A DNA stretch of 64,000 nucleotides from Vespula vulgaris (GCF_905475345.1 NC_066586.1:18891812-18955811); one strand, 5' to 3'. Positions 37,288-48,905 are shown, counted from the stretch's first letter. Numbers and translations are program-made. Notes: generated from the sequence alone by a model not told the origin.

Positions 37288-37903
37288 GTGAGTGATTTTT
37301 GTAAAACTTCGAAAGGAATTTTCTTTTTCTTTCTCTGTTTCTGGTTTTTTTTTTGTTTTTATTAAAAAGAAAAAATCTTTCTTTTTATACTTTTCCTACG
37401 ACAATTAAACCCAAGCTTTTAGCTTTTTCGAAATTCTTTTATTTGCCGAACGAAGCTTTGCTTTTACATATAACTTGCATGATATAAACTTTATTCATTA
37501 AACGAGAGCTTTAATGGACGGGGGAATGAGTAATTTTCGTTGGGAAATTAATTAACGACGTGTGTGCGTAGGTTGCGTGTATGCATATGTATCTCTGTGT
37601 TTGTATATCTGTTTGTATCTGTTTGTATTTTAACTGCATGTCCTTAATAATATCTATTTATAATAGACGTACGTCACTTGTATTATACTCGTACATTAAT
37701 TTATATTACAATCACAAGAATTACATGGATTTAAAGAAAATGAAGGAGCTATGTTTAATTGATGAACAAGAAGAAGAAGAAGAAGAAGAAGAACGTCCGG
37801 TGTTCTTAAAAGCAGCTAGCAGTTAATGAAAATTTTGTAGAAATTACGAGTCTCGTAGTAGTAACTAGGAGTACAATCGAGAACCTCGGAGAGTGTTCTC
37901 TTA

Positions 37904-37937
<34 letters not shown>

Positions 37938-38002
37938 TCTATCTGTCTATTTCTATCTCTCTGTCTATCTCTCTTTCTCTGTCTTTTCATTGCCATCTGC
38001 AG
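37288..38002 (+). other. Presumed intron after the microexon
   Basis: It starts with GTGAGT and contains a (GAA)n tract at 37766-37793. It ends with an unusually long CT-rich tract (37901-37985) followed by ATTGCCATCTGCAG, which reads as an acceptor at 38000-38002. Confidence 0.35.
37901..37985. repeat. (CT)n microsatellite doubling as a possible polypyrimidine tract
   Basis: CT with CTGT and CTAT interruptions over 85 bp, ending 15 bp before the CTGCAG at 37997-38002. Confidence 0.9.
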
Positions 38003-38280
38003 TGCTTTGTACGAGCTCTGAGACCGACTCAGTCTCGTCCTTATTACCGGTGTTGCGGTTTAATGACGTTATGGTTGGCAAGTGTTCTAGAGCGAAAGCG
38101 TCTGGGGTGTACGCGTCGGGACGCTCCGGTTCTCCGTTAAAGCTTTCGCGATTAGTCGACGGGAACATCGTTCGTCGGTTGGGAAAATATTTACCGGAAC
38201 CGGGAAATTCGCATGACATGATGACGCGTTTCTGGATTAGATTAATCGATCTTACCATTCTCTCTTCTTACACTTTGTAA
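38003..38280 (+). CDS. Candidate terminal coding exon or conserved element
   Basis: From the acceptor-like CTGCAG ending at 38002 one frame stays open for about 92 codons to a TAA at 38278-38280. Its composition is ordinary and GC-balanced (CTSSETDSVSSLLPVLRFND near the start, GKYLPEPGNSHDMMTRFWIR near the end). No strong internal donor is seen, so it would be a terminal exon; the nearest donor-like motif is a non-consensus GCAAGT. Reached from the microexon in the phase leaving one base, the join is in frame, but phase 0 from the microexon would not give this frame. The minus strand is also open over the same block, which weakens the coding case. A conserved regulatory element is the main alternative. 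Confidence 0.25.
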
Positions 38281-38960
38281 CTTGCGCGATTAACTCTGCT
38301 GGATCATTCTACGGTTTGATTATCGTTCGATCTATTTCTTTCTTTCTCTTTCTCTCTACCTTCATCGCTACGATCTCTAAAAGAACTCTATTCGTAACAC
38401 TTTATAATAATAATAAATGATCTCATACCAGAACGTGGTTGAATCCGTCTAAACCAACGCGATCGAACTACGAAAAAGAGAAATGTACGATTCCAAAAAA
38501 AAGCAAAAAAAAAACTGAATCCGTGACTTAAACATTTACCCCCAAGCGTGCGAGCTGTAGTAAAAAGTAAACAAAGAAAGAAAGAAAAACAAAAAGAAAC
38601 AAAAAGAAAAGAAAGTATCGACGCCATATGTTATATGTGTCATCCGTCATATCAGACAAATCTAAAAAAAAAACTTTTTGCTACCTTCAGTCCCTCCCCA
38701 GAAGATATACCAATTTTCCTAGATAAACGGGACGCGTTTACACCCACGTACGTACGTAAATCTATATAAGTACGTTTGAAATTTCCTCTCTTTTGATAAT
38801 CGTTCGACATCATCGATATTGTAGCATCAACGTAGTCGGGTATCGGCAGATAATCCATTTCCTTCGATATCAGGGTACTCTTCTGACAGCTCGAGAGACG
38901 TTGGCAGATGGTAAGAAGAGTAGGAGGGATGGACATGCGATGGAGGGAAGGGAAACGATG

Positions 38961-38998
38961 AGTTGGGGTTGAGGTTGAAGTTGAGCTTGAGGTTGAGG
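38961..38998. repeat. (AGGTTG)n hexanucleotide minisatellite
   Basis: Six units, AGTTGG, GGTTGA, GGTTGA, AGTTGA, GCTTGA, GGTTGA. The minus strand would read as alternating Leu-Asn/Lys/Phe, which is not credible as protein. Confidence 0.8.
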
Positions 38999-39266
38999 AT
39001 AGGGAGGGAAAAAGGCAAACCGCGATTTCCTCGATTATGCAAACGACGGATTTATCGGTAACGTACTGATGCCTAAGGAAGTGCACATTGCGAGTTGGCA
39101 CCACCAAACGGGCCGAGCGATCCATCTTACCTTATCGTCTCGATCCTTCTCTTCTCTCTTTCTATCTCTGTCCCGCTCATCGGAGTCTACATCGACTCTC
39201 CTCGTTCGTAAAGTAGCGTAGATATAAAAGGAGGGCCAATCTTACACGTACGATGTGCCAAACTAT

Positions 39267-39300
<34 letters not shown>

Positions 39301-39700
39301 AAGGATTCCCGTAGGACGACCGTTTGATAATCCAACGTGGTTAGAAACTCGCTTTCTTGAAGGAATTTAAGGTAGGAGCAAGAAAGATAGAGAGAAAGAA
39401 GGAAAGAGAGAGAGAGAGAGGTAGTTTAACAATGGCGGCGTTGGCTTGAATGAGATTTAGTGTGCCGTCTAATCGGGTTTACCTTCGCCTTGGGGCCCTG
39501 TCTCGCACTGATACGCCGATACAAACCAAGAATATCGTCTTTCGAGTGAGTGAGAGAGACAGAGACACACAGAAAGAGAGAGAGAGAGAGAGAGAGGGAG
39601 ATTTGTAGAGGGAGAAAGGGCTATTGCTGCTTTTGCTGGTTAAGGGAGACGGAGCTTAAACGTCTGAGAAACGAGCGATGAATTTTAAAACGGTTCCCTC

Positions 39701-39762
39701 CGACAACGACGACGACGACGACGATGACGACGACGACAACGACAACGACAACGACGACGACG
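39701..39762. repeat. (GAC)n trinucleotide tract
   Basis: About 20 GAC/AAC units, the same repeat class as the (GTC)n tracts but in the opposite orientation. Confidence 0.95.
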
Positions 39763-40816
39763 TTATCAACTCTCGACAGCTTTTTTCCTTTCTTTTTTAA
39801 GCTTTGTTTTCTCTTCCTCCTTCGGGTATCTTTTTCTTCGAGACGAATCGATGGGACAGAAAAAAAGAGAAGGAAAAGAGAAAAACAGGGGAAAAAAATA
39901 CAAACAAAGAAGAAAAAAATTTCTATGGAAGATTTAAAAAAAAAAAAAAAAAACCAATGCCATCTTCGTTAAAATAATCGATCGATGAATTATAAAGTTA
40001 TCGATTTAGGTTCATCACGATTTTAGAAAAGAGTTCGATAACTCGCGTTCGTCGCTTTTTCTTTTTTCTCTTTTCTTTTCTCTTCTTTCTTTCTTTTTTT
40101 TTTTCTTAAATCAATTTTATAAAAATCCAATGATAATAATTACACGGTCAGTGACACAAAAAGCAGTCGCTTATACGAGAGTTTCGTTTAACGTAAGTTA
40201 CGATAGAAAACTCGGATTATTATGGCAAAGGAAGACAACGAAAGGGTAAGAGCCCGCACGAGAGAAAAGGAAAGGAAGCATGTAATTTAGCGAGCTTAAA
40301 CAGCTGGTGAACGTGAGAGACGTGAATTTAAAAGATTCGTTAAAACTCGCTATACCGGTGAACTAAGGCCATACAACATAGACAACTCTAACTCTCCGTC
40401 CACCTATTAAAAGGTGAACGGAGTTCGAGCTTCGTCCAGGGTGATTAAATAAAAGCTTCCCTTCTCTCGTGCTTTATCGTCTTTTAAAGTGTTTTAACGT
40501 CGAGCTTACTTTAATCTACGGTTTTGAAAATTTTATATCAACGTTGCTTCCTTTTCTTTTTTTTTCCTTATTTTTTCTTTTTTTTTTTGTCATTTTTCTA
40601 TGAAATCCGAGCAGACCGATGGACTAATTAAAAATAAATATCGTCGATTAAAAGTCCGTACTTGTTCGATCGAAAGGTGAAAAGTCACGATTAAAGCCCT
40701 TCTTAAATTACGAAACGAAAAACGTTATCTTGATCTTCGTTGATTCGAAGTTATCGATGGTTCGCATTGCACCATTGAAACTCAATACACGGTGGGGGTG
40801 TCGATGTCACTTGATG

Positions 40817-40817
40817 A

Positions 40818-40857
<40 letters not shown>

Positions 40858-41116
40858 AGAGCAAGAGAGGGTGAAAGATGGGAAGGGAGGAAGGAAGGAT
40901 TGGATCGATTTCCGGTCAATGAGTTCTTGCTTCGAGCACCATGGCCCCGTGCCATTGTCTTCGATGGCTCTTTCGATCCTTTCACAAAGTACCTGCTGCG
41001 CATCGGATTCTTGCATCGAATACCCACAATACTGGCAGCGCATCGGTGAAAAGCTCTGTAAAGAAAAAAAAAAAGAAAAAAAAAGAAAAAAAAATGCATA
41101 CAATGCCGACTTTTCC

Positions 41117-41150
<34 letters not shown>
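40817..41150. repeat. Opposed (GA)n and (CT)n arms flanking an ordinary-composition island
   Basis: GA at 40817-40854 and CT at 41121-41150 are complementary and about 270 bp apart. Confidence 0.75.
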
Positions 41151-41157
<7 letters not shown>

Positions 41158-42907
41158 GTTTCTACGTATATTCCCTCCCCTATCCACTCTTTATCTTTTC
41201 CCTTCTTTCCTTTATTTCTCTTGAACTTGTCGCTTTTCTCATTTTCCTTTGTCGATGCTCGAGTTATCTTTCTCTCTTTCTCTCTCATCGTTCGTTAACC
41301 TACCCTCTTCGTTCGAACTTTTCTCCCCGTTTAAAGTCTTATTTTATATCCGATTTTTTTTTATGGTACACAATAATTAATGTAAAAAAAAAAGCTAAAA
41401 GAAAACTCATGAAATTAATTAAAATTTTATCAATCATGTATCTTAGATATTTTAGATATTCGCTCACGCTCGATATTTTCACCCTCGTTGAAGGTTACTT
41501 AAGGATCCATTTAAAAGAGCAAGTAAATCGCTACTTATCGCGTCGTTGTTGTTGTTTTATAATTTTAAAATGTTCAAACTTTAGGACATTCATGCGCTAA
41601 ACTGTTATCTTCTGAGTTAACAATATCTTCGAATCTCGTATCTTGCGATACGACAGACTTCTTATTAAATTGTGATTCGATCAAAATCGTAAGTTTAACT
41701 TTATCAGGTAATAGAAAGCAATCCCTTTATACCAGGCAAGTTACGTAGGTAATCAGCTAGATAAGAAAAGGATGAAAGGTCAATAGGAATAGAGTCAGAA
41801 AAATCTGTATAATCAGTGAGTACTCGTCGTTCTATCAAACCGGTCGCTAATTAGCTAATTAAATTTATGATTAATTCTTAAGCCCGTATTCTGGATTCTG
41901 TAGAATCGTAAATTCGTTTATAAATTCGTATCGTATAATCATTTGATAAATCTATATTCCGCATTTTATAAAGACGCTAATAAATTTATAAAATCGTATA
42001 CAAAAATGAATTAATAGTAGCGATCGATCGAACGACGTCCAACTAACTAACTCATTGAGTTAAGTCGAGAAAAGATTCTTTTACCTCGTTCGTATAAAAA
42101 AGTAAGCTACTTGAAATATTTATTTGAATACACGTATATATAAGATTACCACGTTCTTTCGTCAGCCTATAAATCTATTAAATCTTCTTCCATTTTATTC
42201 TATCAACTATTTTTTACTCCTTGTCTCGAAGCGCCTTGTCATCGAATTTGTTCTTTTAATATTAATCTCCGACAAAGGATTCAACGACCTGATCAAAAAC
42301 TTGGATCGTCTTGAATCACGTTGAGAACGCGTAACGAATTGATATAAAATAAAATTAAATTTGTTTTTTCATTCCCGTTAGAGAGGGAAGTAAAAAAGAA
42401 CAAAAAAAGAAAGAAAAAGAAAAAAAAGAATATTTCAAACGTTTCTGATCGAGCTTTTTTCGACATATTATTCGAAAAATAGTATTCGGAAAAGCATCCA
42501 CGACAACGAATCGCCAAACGGATTTCCATAAAAGTTTCTCAATAGGGATTTGACAAAGCCTCGGTCGAATGTCCAACGTTCGAACTTTCGTTTTTACTCC
42601 CGGAGGAGCGTGAAGAGGTGGTTGGTGGTAGGAAGAGGGTGCAAATCGCGGCGAGATTTCGCTTGGCACTTTCTCGTATTTTCCTCTTCGCCAGTGCCAG
42701 GAGAAAAGCCCTTCGTCGTCTTGCTTGCGCTTTTTACGTTGTCACTCTTCATTCCGCACTTTCGTGTTATATCTTTTTTTTTTTTTCTTTTTTCTTTTTG
42801 TCGGACAGAGGGATTATTAGAGATTTCCCGCAAGAGTTTTCCAAAGAGCTTTTTGAAAATGGAGGTAAAACGAAGGCAAGCTGTTGAAAAACTCGATACA
42901 AAACGAC

Positions 42908-42911
<4 letters not shown>

Positions 42912-42938
<27 letters not shown>

Positions 42939-43001
42939 TGGGATGATGATAGTTTCCTCTAGTTTTTCCAATAAGCAACAACTCTCTCTCTCTCTCTCTC
43001 T
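42912..43001. repeat. Opposed (GA)n and (CT)n arms, close spacing
   Basis: GA at 42912-42938 and CT at 42982-43001 are separated by 43 bp, the tightest opposed pair in the window. A transcript could form a roughly 20-bp GA:CU stem. Confidence 0.85.
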
Positions 43002-44433
43002 TTCTTTCTCCTTCTCTCTGTTTGTCTATCTGGTTATCTCTCTATCACTCATTCTTGTTTATTTAGTTATTTTTCCGTGTCATCGTATAATTCGAAGCTC
43101 GATAGCCGTCCGCGATATTCGAGAAAAGTAACGAGAGATCGACTTCTAACGACTTCTTCCGAAATAAAAGACCGTAGGTTCTTCTTGTCGAAAAAGTCTA
43201 AAGTTAAAGGGTTCTTTTCGCGTCCTTGAGAATTACTTTCGCGAGAGATCCGGTAGATATTCAAAGTGAAAACTTCGTAGAAGGGAGTCTTACCAGGAGG
43301 TAGCTTAAAAAGGTATCCACGTTAAGGCGTTTAATTCGTTTTCTTTCTTTTTCTTTCCTCTTTTTTTTTTTTTTTTTTAAATTTTATCTCCTTTTTTTTA
43401 ATCCATTTTATTTTTCTTCTTCTTTCCTTTGATCTTATCTTCGATCCTTCTCGCGATTCTCCTTCGTTGATCCGATCGTTCGAGAATTCTGATCATTCTC
43501 GAAAAAAAAAAAAATAAGCGACATTCGTGATTTCGTGCTTGACTTAATTTCGTTCATTCTGATTCTCAATACCTTCTCTCCCTTTTGTCTTCTAAATTTT
43601 TCAAGAAAAAGAATATTCGCGTAGCACTGAATGAACATAGTAAGTAGAAAACATGCGTTTCGAGACGAAACTTTAAAAAAAGAATTCGTTCGATAAACGT
43701 GAATACTCGATAACAAGAGAGAGGCAACATTGACGAACGAATTAACCGTTTAATTCTTTTTTTCGAGGCTCACGAATTTTGTTTTTGTTCGGAAGAACGA
43801 CGAGGCGTGCTTTTACGATTTTAATTCGATTTGGAGGTCGTCGCTTTGGACCGACTAGGTAGGTAGTAACCTGGTTCCTTTTAAATATGTATTTTCATCC
43901 TCAGAAGAATTTTCAACTACGTTATCTACCATCTTTCTTTCACTTGATTCACTCTATGTACTTGTCGCGAAACGTTCATCAAAATCGTAATTTTATAAAG
44001 TATCCGAACGAGAACGTTTCTCTCTCTCTCTCTCTCTTTCTTTTTTTCGAAGCAAGAAGAGTGAGTTCAAAGAAAAAAAAAGAACAAGGAAAAAGGAATT
44101 TAATTTAATCGGAACATTTCCGATCGATCGAATCGAACATGATTTCTTAACTAATATAATAATTTCTTTCGATTCGATCGTTCGTTAAAAAGAATCATCA
44201 TCGATAGACGACAAGAATAGAGTTACTATTCGTTTTTCGAATAAATTTGTTCCTTCTCTTTAAACCTTCTGGATCTAATCAAACATTCTATAAGTCCTAC
44301 TCGTCGATGAAATTCTTCGTTTGTAAATATTCGATTATAATTTCCGACTGACCTACTTACATACTTACGTATCTCGGGGATCTATACCAAGAAATAAACT
44401 AACGTCGAACGGCTTACGTGGCTTACAATTAGT

Positions 44434-44434
44434 T

Positions 44435-44473
<39 letters not shown>
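44434..44473. repeat. (AC)n-(AT)n microsatellite
   Basis: Thirteen AC units then seven AT units. Confidence 0.95.
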
Positions 44474-45184
44474 CTTTTCTTTGGGAAAATCCTAGAGGCT
44501 TTGTTAAACGGGACTAACACGTGTAAAAGGGTTTGAGCACAAGGAGAAGAGAAGAAAAAAAGAAAAATCATGGGCGATGGTGCCAATTACTGCCAATTAA
44601 TTAAATCTACCACGATCTCAAGCTTCGTTCGCGTTTTCCTTTTCTCGCTTTCTCTCTCTCTCTCTCTTTCTTTCTCTCTCACTCGCTCTTTCGCTCTCTC
44701 TCTATATTCTTTTTCTCTCTCGTTGTACACGCAAAGAGAGAAAAGTTCTCTCGTCCTTCGCCGCAAATGAGCCACTTCAGACACGAGAGATTAGCCTAGG
44801 GTGTTCGCTAGCTAAGTTCCTGTTTTCGTTCCGTGTGTTTTTTTTTTTTTGTGTTTTCTCTTCTCTCATTACTAGGCCGTCGTCGTGGAATACCAGGGCT
44901 ACTGTTCCACCGGTGAGGAGGAAAAGGAGAAGGAGAAGGAGAAAAAGAAGGAGAAGGAGGACGATGAAATTGCGAAAGGGAAAAAGAAAGAAGGGCATGC
45001 ACAACGCTGGGAGTGAGAATACGTACACGCACATACATATATGTATATTATGTATACACATACACACGCACAAACATATATATATATAAGTGACACGGCT
45101 AATTACGTTCCTTCGCCTTGTTTCCTACCAGCAACCATCCATAATTTGTGTTACACGAAATAAACTGAAAAAAAATGGTCGTTT

Positions 45185-45360
45185 CGTTTTTCATTCGTTT
45201 CTCATTTCGTTTCATTTCATTTCATTTCTTATTATTTTATTTTATTTCGTTTAGTTTCGTTTCGTTTTATTTGACTTTATTTTATTTCATTTTATTCTAT
45301 TCTATTCGACTTTATTTTCTTTTCTTTTATTTTATTTTATTTTATTTTATCTTTCTTCCA
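45185..45360. repeat. Degenerate (TTTTA/TTTCA/TTTCG)n pentanucleotide satellite-like tract
   Basis: About 170 bp of five-base TTT(T/C)(A/G) units with drift between TTTCA, TTTCG, TTTTA and TTCTA. The last stretch (about 45325-45350) is almost pure TTTTA. The plus strand is nearly free of purines other than A/G at the fifth position. Confidence 0.85.
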
Positions 45361-45480
45361 TCCTTCATTCTATTTCACAGGCTTCGCTCGTTCTCGTATT
45401 TCCTTGTTCCTTTTCTTTTCTCTTTTTTCTTTTTTTTACCCCGTTTTATTTACAAAACGTACAAAAACGCGAACGAGCAC

Positions 45481-45860
45481 TCATTTGCCATTTGACGGAC
45501 TATGCACGTACGTTTAACGTAACGTTGAACGAATAACGTCTTCGAGTATTCATTGGCAAACAACAAATACGCCATAGAATGGCGTATATAACGTTGTGCC
45601 AGATAAGCGAAATTAATCCAGTGCAATTTAAATCACGTGCGCGCGCCACAACCGCGATTTATCGCGCGTAATTGCGTGAGCTGCGTGATAATTAATCGGC
45701 CGTTCGTATTAAGCCAGCAATCGCTGGCAAACGGTGATACTGCTACATACACGTACGAACGAATCTTGCACGAGTTTTACCTGTATCGTGCTTTAAATTT
45801 TCCCGCGGATTTATTGGGCCGCATTTAAATAACGCGCTTCTAGCGTTTCGTCTCGCACTT
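45481..45860. promoter_or_regulatory. Moderate-GC island with three short inverted repeats and homeodomain-type sites
   Basis: The block lacks simple repeats and contains ATACGCCAT-aga-ATGGCGTAT (45567-45587), CGCGAT-tt-ATCGCG (45653-45666) and GCCAGC-aatc-GCTGGC (45713-45728). It also contains TAATTA-like sites (aataattaatcgg near 45690), a CACGTG E-box near 45635 and TTTATTGGG near 45809. This density of protein-binding-type motifs suggests an enhancer or an insulator. Motif matching alone cannot prove it. Confidence 0.35.
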
Positions 45861-46300
45861 TGTCGAAGGTCAGATGCGATAACAAATACAAAGTGCATGC
45901 GACATACATTATATGTGTATGTATGTATATATATACACATATTTACACATACAAGCATACGAAGAGAGAGAGAGAGAGAGAGAGAGATAGACGCGCGTAT
46001 AACGAGTGCACGCACATTGCATTCGGTGCAAAAGCGACTGCTTTATCGACCGTCGTTAAAGTGCACTTCGCACGTGATAGGTGTCGCTCGATGTGTCCTC
46101 CAACTATGATTTTTTCTTTTTTTTTACTTCGATAACCCGGTTTTTTTTTGCTCGTTTTCTTTTTTCTTCTACCTAGTTTCTTTCTTTTCTCCTCTATAAA
46201 TCAATGTGTCTTTCGAAATACGATTATTTTTTCATTCGACGACTAGCCTTTTCTTTCTTTCCTTTTTTCTTTTTTCCTTTTCATAAATCTGTTTATCAGG

Positions 46301-46303
<3 letters not shown>

Positions 46304-46331
<28 letters not shown>
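46304..46331. repeat. Poly-T tract
   Basis: Twenty-eight consecutive T, the longest homopolymer noticed. It is not preceded by a recognisable transposon body, so it could be either a microsatellite or a minus-strand poly-A relic. Confidence 0.9.
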
Positions 46332-46334
<3 letters not shown>

Positions 46335-46613
46335 GAAAAAAATATACACATACTTTGCAAAAAATAAAAAAATAAATGAAGCCTGTTAATATCTAACGCT
46401 TCGTAACAATCGTACGACATAATGAATCTTTTAAGCGTCGCTTCGAATCTTCGAAATTTACTCGGTCGCGAGTCGTTCGTCCGATAAAAGTGAGATTTGG
46501 GGAACAGTTTTTAGAAAAATGCAAAGTTTCTTACGTTTAAGAGCGTCGAGAGGAGAATAAAGAAAGTCCGTCGTTCATCTATGTTCTATATGCTTTCTAG
46601 TATTTGTAGCGAT

Positions 46614-46614
<1 letters not shown>

Positions 46615-46649
<35 letters not shown>
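46615..46649. repeat. (GA)n microsatellite
   Basis: About 17 GA units followed by A-rich GAAA variants. Confidence 0.95.
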
Positions 46650-46654
<5 letters not shown>

Positions 46655-46768
46655 AAAAAAGAAAAAGAAAAAGAGAAAGAGAAAGGGTAAGAGTAAAAGC
46701 AGGACATTTTGTCTCGTGGAAATTGGCCCGTTCGTCGTACTTGTAAAAGAGGTTCGTTTAAGTTTTCC

Positions 46769-46788
46769 AGGTCACAGCTTTGTGACCT
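46769..46788. promoter_or_regulatory. Inverted AGGTCA repeat (nuclear-receptor-like half sites)
   Basis: AGGTCACA-gctt-TGTGACCT is a perfect inverted repeat with 8-bp arms and a 4-bp spacer. AGGTCA is the established core half site of nuclear receptors. Here the two cores face each other with 8 bp between them (IR8), which is not the canonical IR1 ecdysone element. The site lies in an ordinary-composition island, so a regulatory role is plausible but inferred. Confidence 0.35.
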
Positions 46789-47348
46789 CCCGGAGGGTAA
46801 AAGAAGATGGCAATGGATGGAGCAAGCTCACGGCTCGCGTCCATCGTTTTTTGGAGAAAGTAAAGGAACGGTTCTGGGTGTACTCTTTTGCTCGCGGTGT
46901 TTGTTTTTTAGGAAGACGATCAAAAATTTCCTAGGTATCATCAAAGAGAGAATATTTGCACAAATATAAGGAAAACGAAAGAGAAAAAATAAAAAAAAGA
47001 AAGGGAGACGACTGTTATATATATATATTTTTTATTTTTCTTTAGGGCTTCTTTCTTTCGTATAGATACCGTAAATCGTATCTACGCGAAAGACTAGTAA
47101 GAACTAGGCAAGCACTATTTAGTTACTTACTTCTTCTCGCTCGCGGGCAGGAAATATATTTACTAGAATCGGTTAATATTTATTTAGATAAATATTTATT
47201 TTATTTGACGCTATGAAAATGTAAGAACAGGTAAGCTATATCCTCGATTTAAAGTAATGTAGAATAAATCCGAAAGAAATTTTTCCTTCGATTTTGTCTC
47301 TTAGATTTTTGATAGAAAGAAAAATAAATTGTATATCTACACAAACAC

Positions 47349-47349
<1 letters not shown>

Positions 47350-47388
<39 letters not shown>
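47350..47388. repeat. (TA)n microsatellite
   Basis: About 19 perfect TA units. A second, shorter TA run lies at 47438-47456. Confidence 0.95.
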
Positions 47389-47390
<2 letters not shown>

Positions 47391-48742
47391 TTTGTTTGAA
47401 TACAAATATTTACATGCCTATATATTTTTTTACATAAATATATATATATATATATAATTTTCTTTTTCATATGATAAATCCGAGAGATTTATTTTTCTAT
47501 ACCTTTTATCGAGTACAAAAATCCACGCATTTTTCACGCTCACCTCGTAATGAATTCCATTCCAGCGTTGGTTGACTAAATTTGAGCACCCCGTGACCCT
47601 GGTCAAAACTGGTTCCCGACGTTCCTCCGCAATCATTCGACCGTTCGCTTCACGAACTTCAGCACGGTTGAATTTCAAATATCCTACCAGTCCATATCTT
47701 TTTCTTTCTCTCTTTCCTTCTTCCCTATTCTCTTTTTCATCATCCTTTACTTAAATTTTCGGAAGGATGATGATCGGATCGAAGACGCCGTCGCGTTTCT
47801 GTCGACGATAACATCCTCGGGATATTTTCTTCGTGAATTTTCTCTTTGAACGAGCCAACGTCGACGTAATTGATGCATCATCGTAAAATAACGATGTCGT
47901 TGGTAAGACAAACACTAAAACGCTGTTTGTTACAGATCCGATAGGAAAACAATTATAACGAAAGACGATCCTCGATCTCGTAGTTTTCGCGAATTTCCGA
48001 GAGAAAACAAAAAAAAAAGAAAATAGATAAACGTCGTCGCAAAATGTACAAAATCAAAAAAGGAAAGTAAGAAATAAAAAGAAAAGAAAAACAAAGAAAG
48101 AACAAAGAAAAAGAAAGTCGATAGCTGCGATAGGAAAATAATAGTACGATCGATATCACAACGCATAGAATAATAATGCACGATGTGTGCGTTGCTATTG
48201 ATTTGTAGCCTTTGACGAGGGAATATTAAAAAAAAAAGATAATAAAAAAAGAAAAAAGAAAAAGAAAGAAAAAAAAAATGTCGACTCGACGAAGTTAGAA
48301 GAATGGAATTTTTATATTTTCAATGAATTATATCACGTGCATTTATATCGTAAACGGCAACAATCAAGATCGTTGATCAAGATGATAATATGATCCCGGA
48401 TCGCGTGGTCTCTCGCGTGGATCACGTGTTCTATGAAGTATTAAAGAGATCCGAGAGATCCGTTTGAGAAAAATAATATAAATATTTGAATTGGCGGTAA
48501 GGTTTCACGATAGGTGGGGTTAAAAGGAGGGACCGATGTTCTAGAATAAGGACTAATGTTATTCGAATAGTTAGTAAGTGCTTTTAACAGTCGTTCGGGA
48601 CTCCTCGATACGGTTCGTCATTGGCCGAGCACAAGAATCGTGTTCGTTCGTGCGTTTCCGCCGAGTCTCGGCTTTTCCTCCGGCGAATGCCGGTGGCGGC
48701 CACCAAACGGTGACGTCAACAGCGGCGCAAGAGAGGTCCCCT

Positions 48743-48905
48743 TCGTTGTCGTTGTCGTCGTCGTCGTCGTCGTTGTTGTCGTCGTCGTCGTCGTTGTGAT
48801 TGTCGTTATCGTTGTTGTTGTTGTCGTTGTCGACGTTGTCGTCGTAGTCGTCGTCGTCGTCGTCGTCGTTGTTGTGTTGTCCGTCGTCGTCGCCGCCGCC
48901 GCCGC
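48743..48905. repeat. Long (GTC/GTT)n-(GCC)n trinucleotide tract
   Basis: About 160 bp of GTC and GTT units ending in GCCGCCGCCGCCGC. It is the longest trinucleotide tract in the window and sits inside the promoter-like block. Minus-strand poly-Thr and plus-strand poly-Val readings are artefacts. Confidence 0.97.

Larger units (their letters stand above)
38281..45480. other. Noncoding region with simple repeats and scattered moderate-GC islands
   Basis: No supported gene. A 40920-41050 island of ordinary composition is flanked by GA (40817-40854) and CT (41121-41150) arms. Smaller tracts include GA at 39270-39298, 39401-39420 and 39571-39595; CT at 44023-44037 and 44650-44705; and (GGA/GAA)n at 44917-44967. 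Long homopurine or homopyrimidine stretches are frequent (for example 40553-40590, 43336-43420). Confidence 0.55.
45861..48560. other. Noncoding, AT-rich with simple repeats
   Basis: No supported gene. It has (TA/TG)n at 45910-45955, GA at 45966-45988, (TA)n at 47438-47456 and an ordinary-composition island at about 46700-46930 that holds the inverted AGGTCA repeat. An acceptor-like TTTGTTACAG at 47926-47935 has no matching donor. A pair of GATC/GGATCC-like motifs surrounds CACGTG near 48392-48428. Confidence 0.5.

Noticed and set aside
38961..38998. AGGTTG array considered as telomere-like repeat
   Set aside because: Only six imperfect units, and the unit is not the insect TTAGG telomere repeat.
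40941..41600. 219-codon plus-strand ORF
   Set aside because: It runs through an A-rich stretch, a CT microsatellite and AT-rich DNA, giving poly-Lys and poly-Ser-Leu; no coherent protein.
46304..46331. 28-T tract considered as the tail of a retroposed element
   Set aside because: No target-site duplication or element body could be identified next to it.
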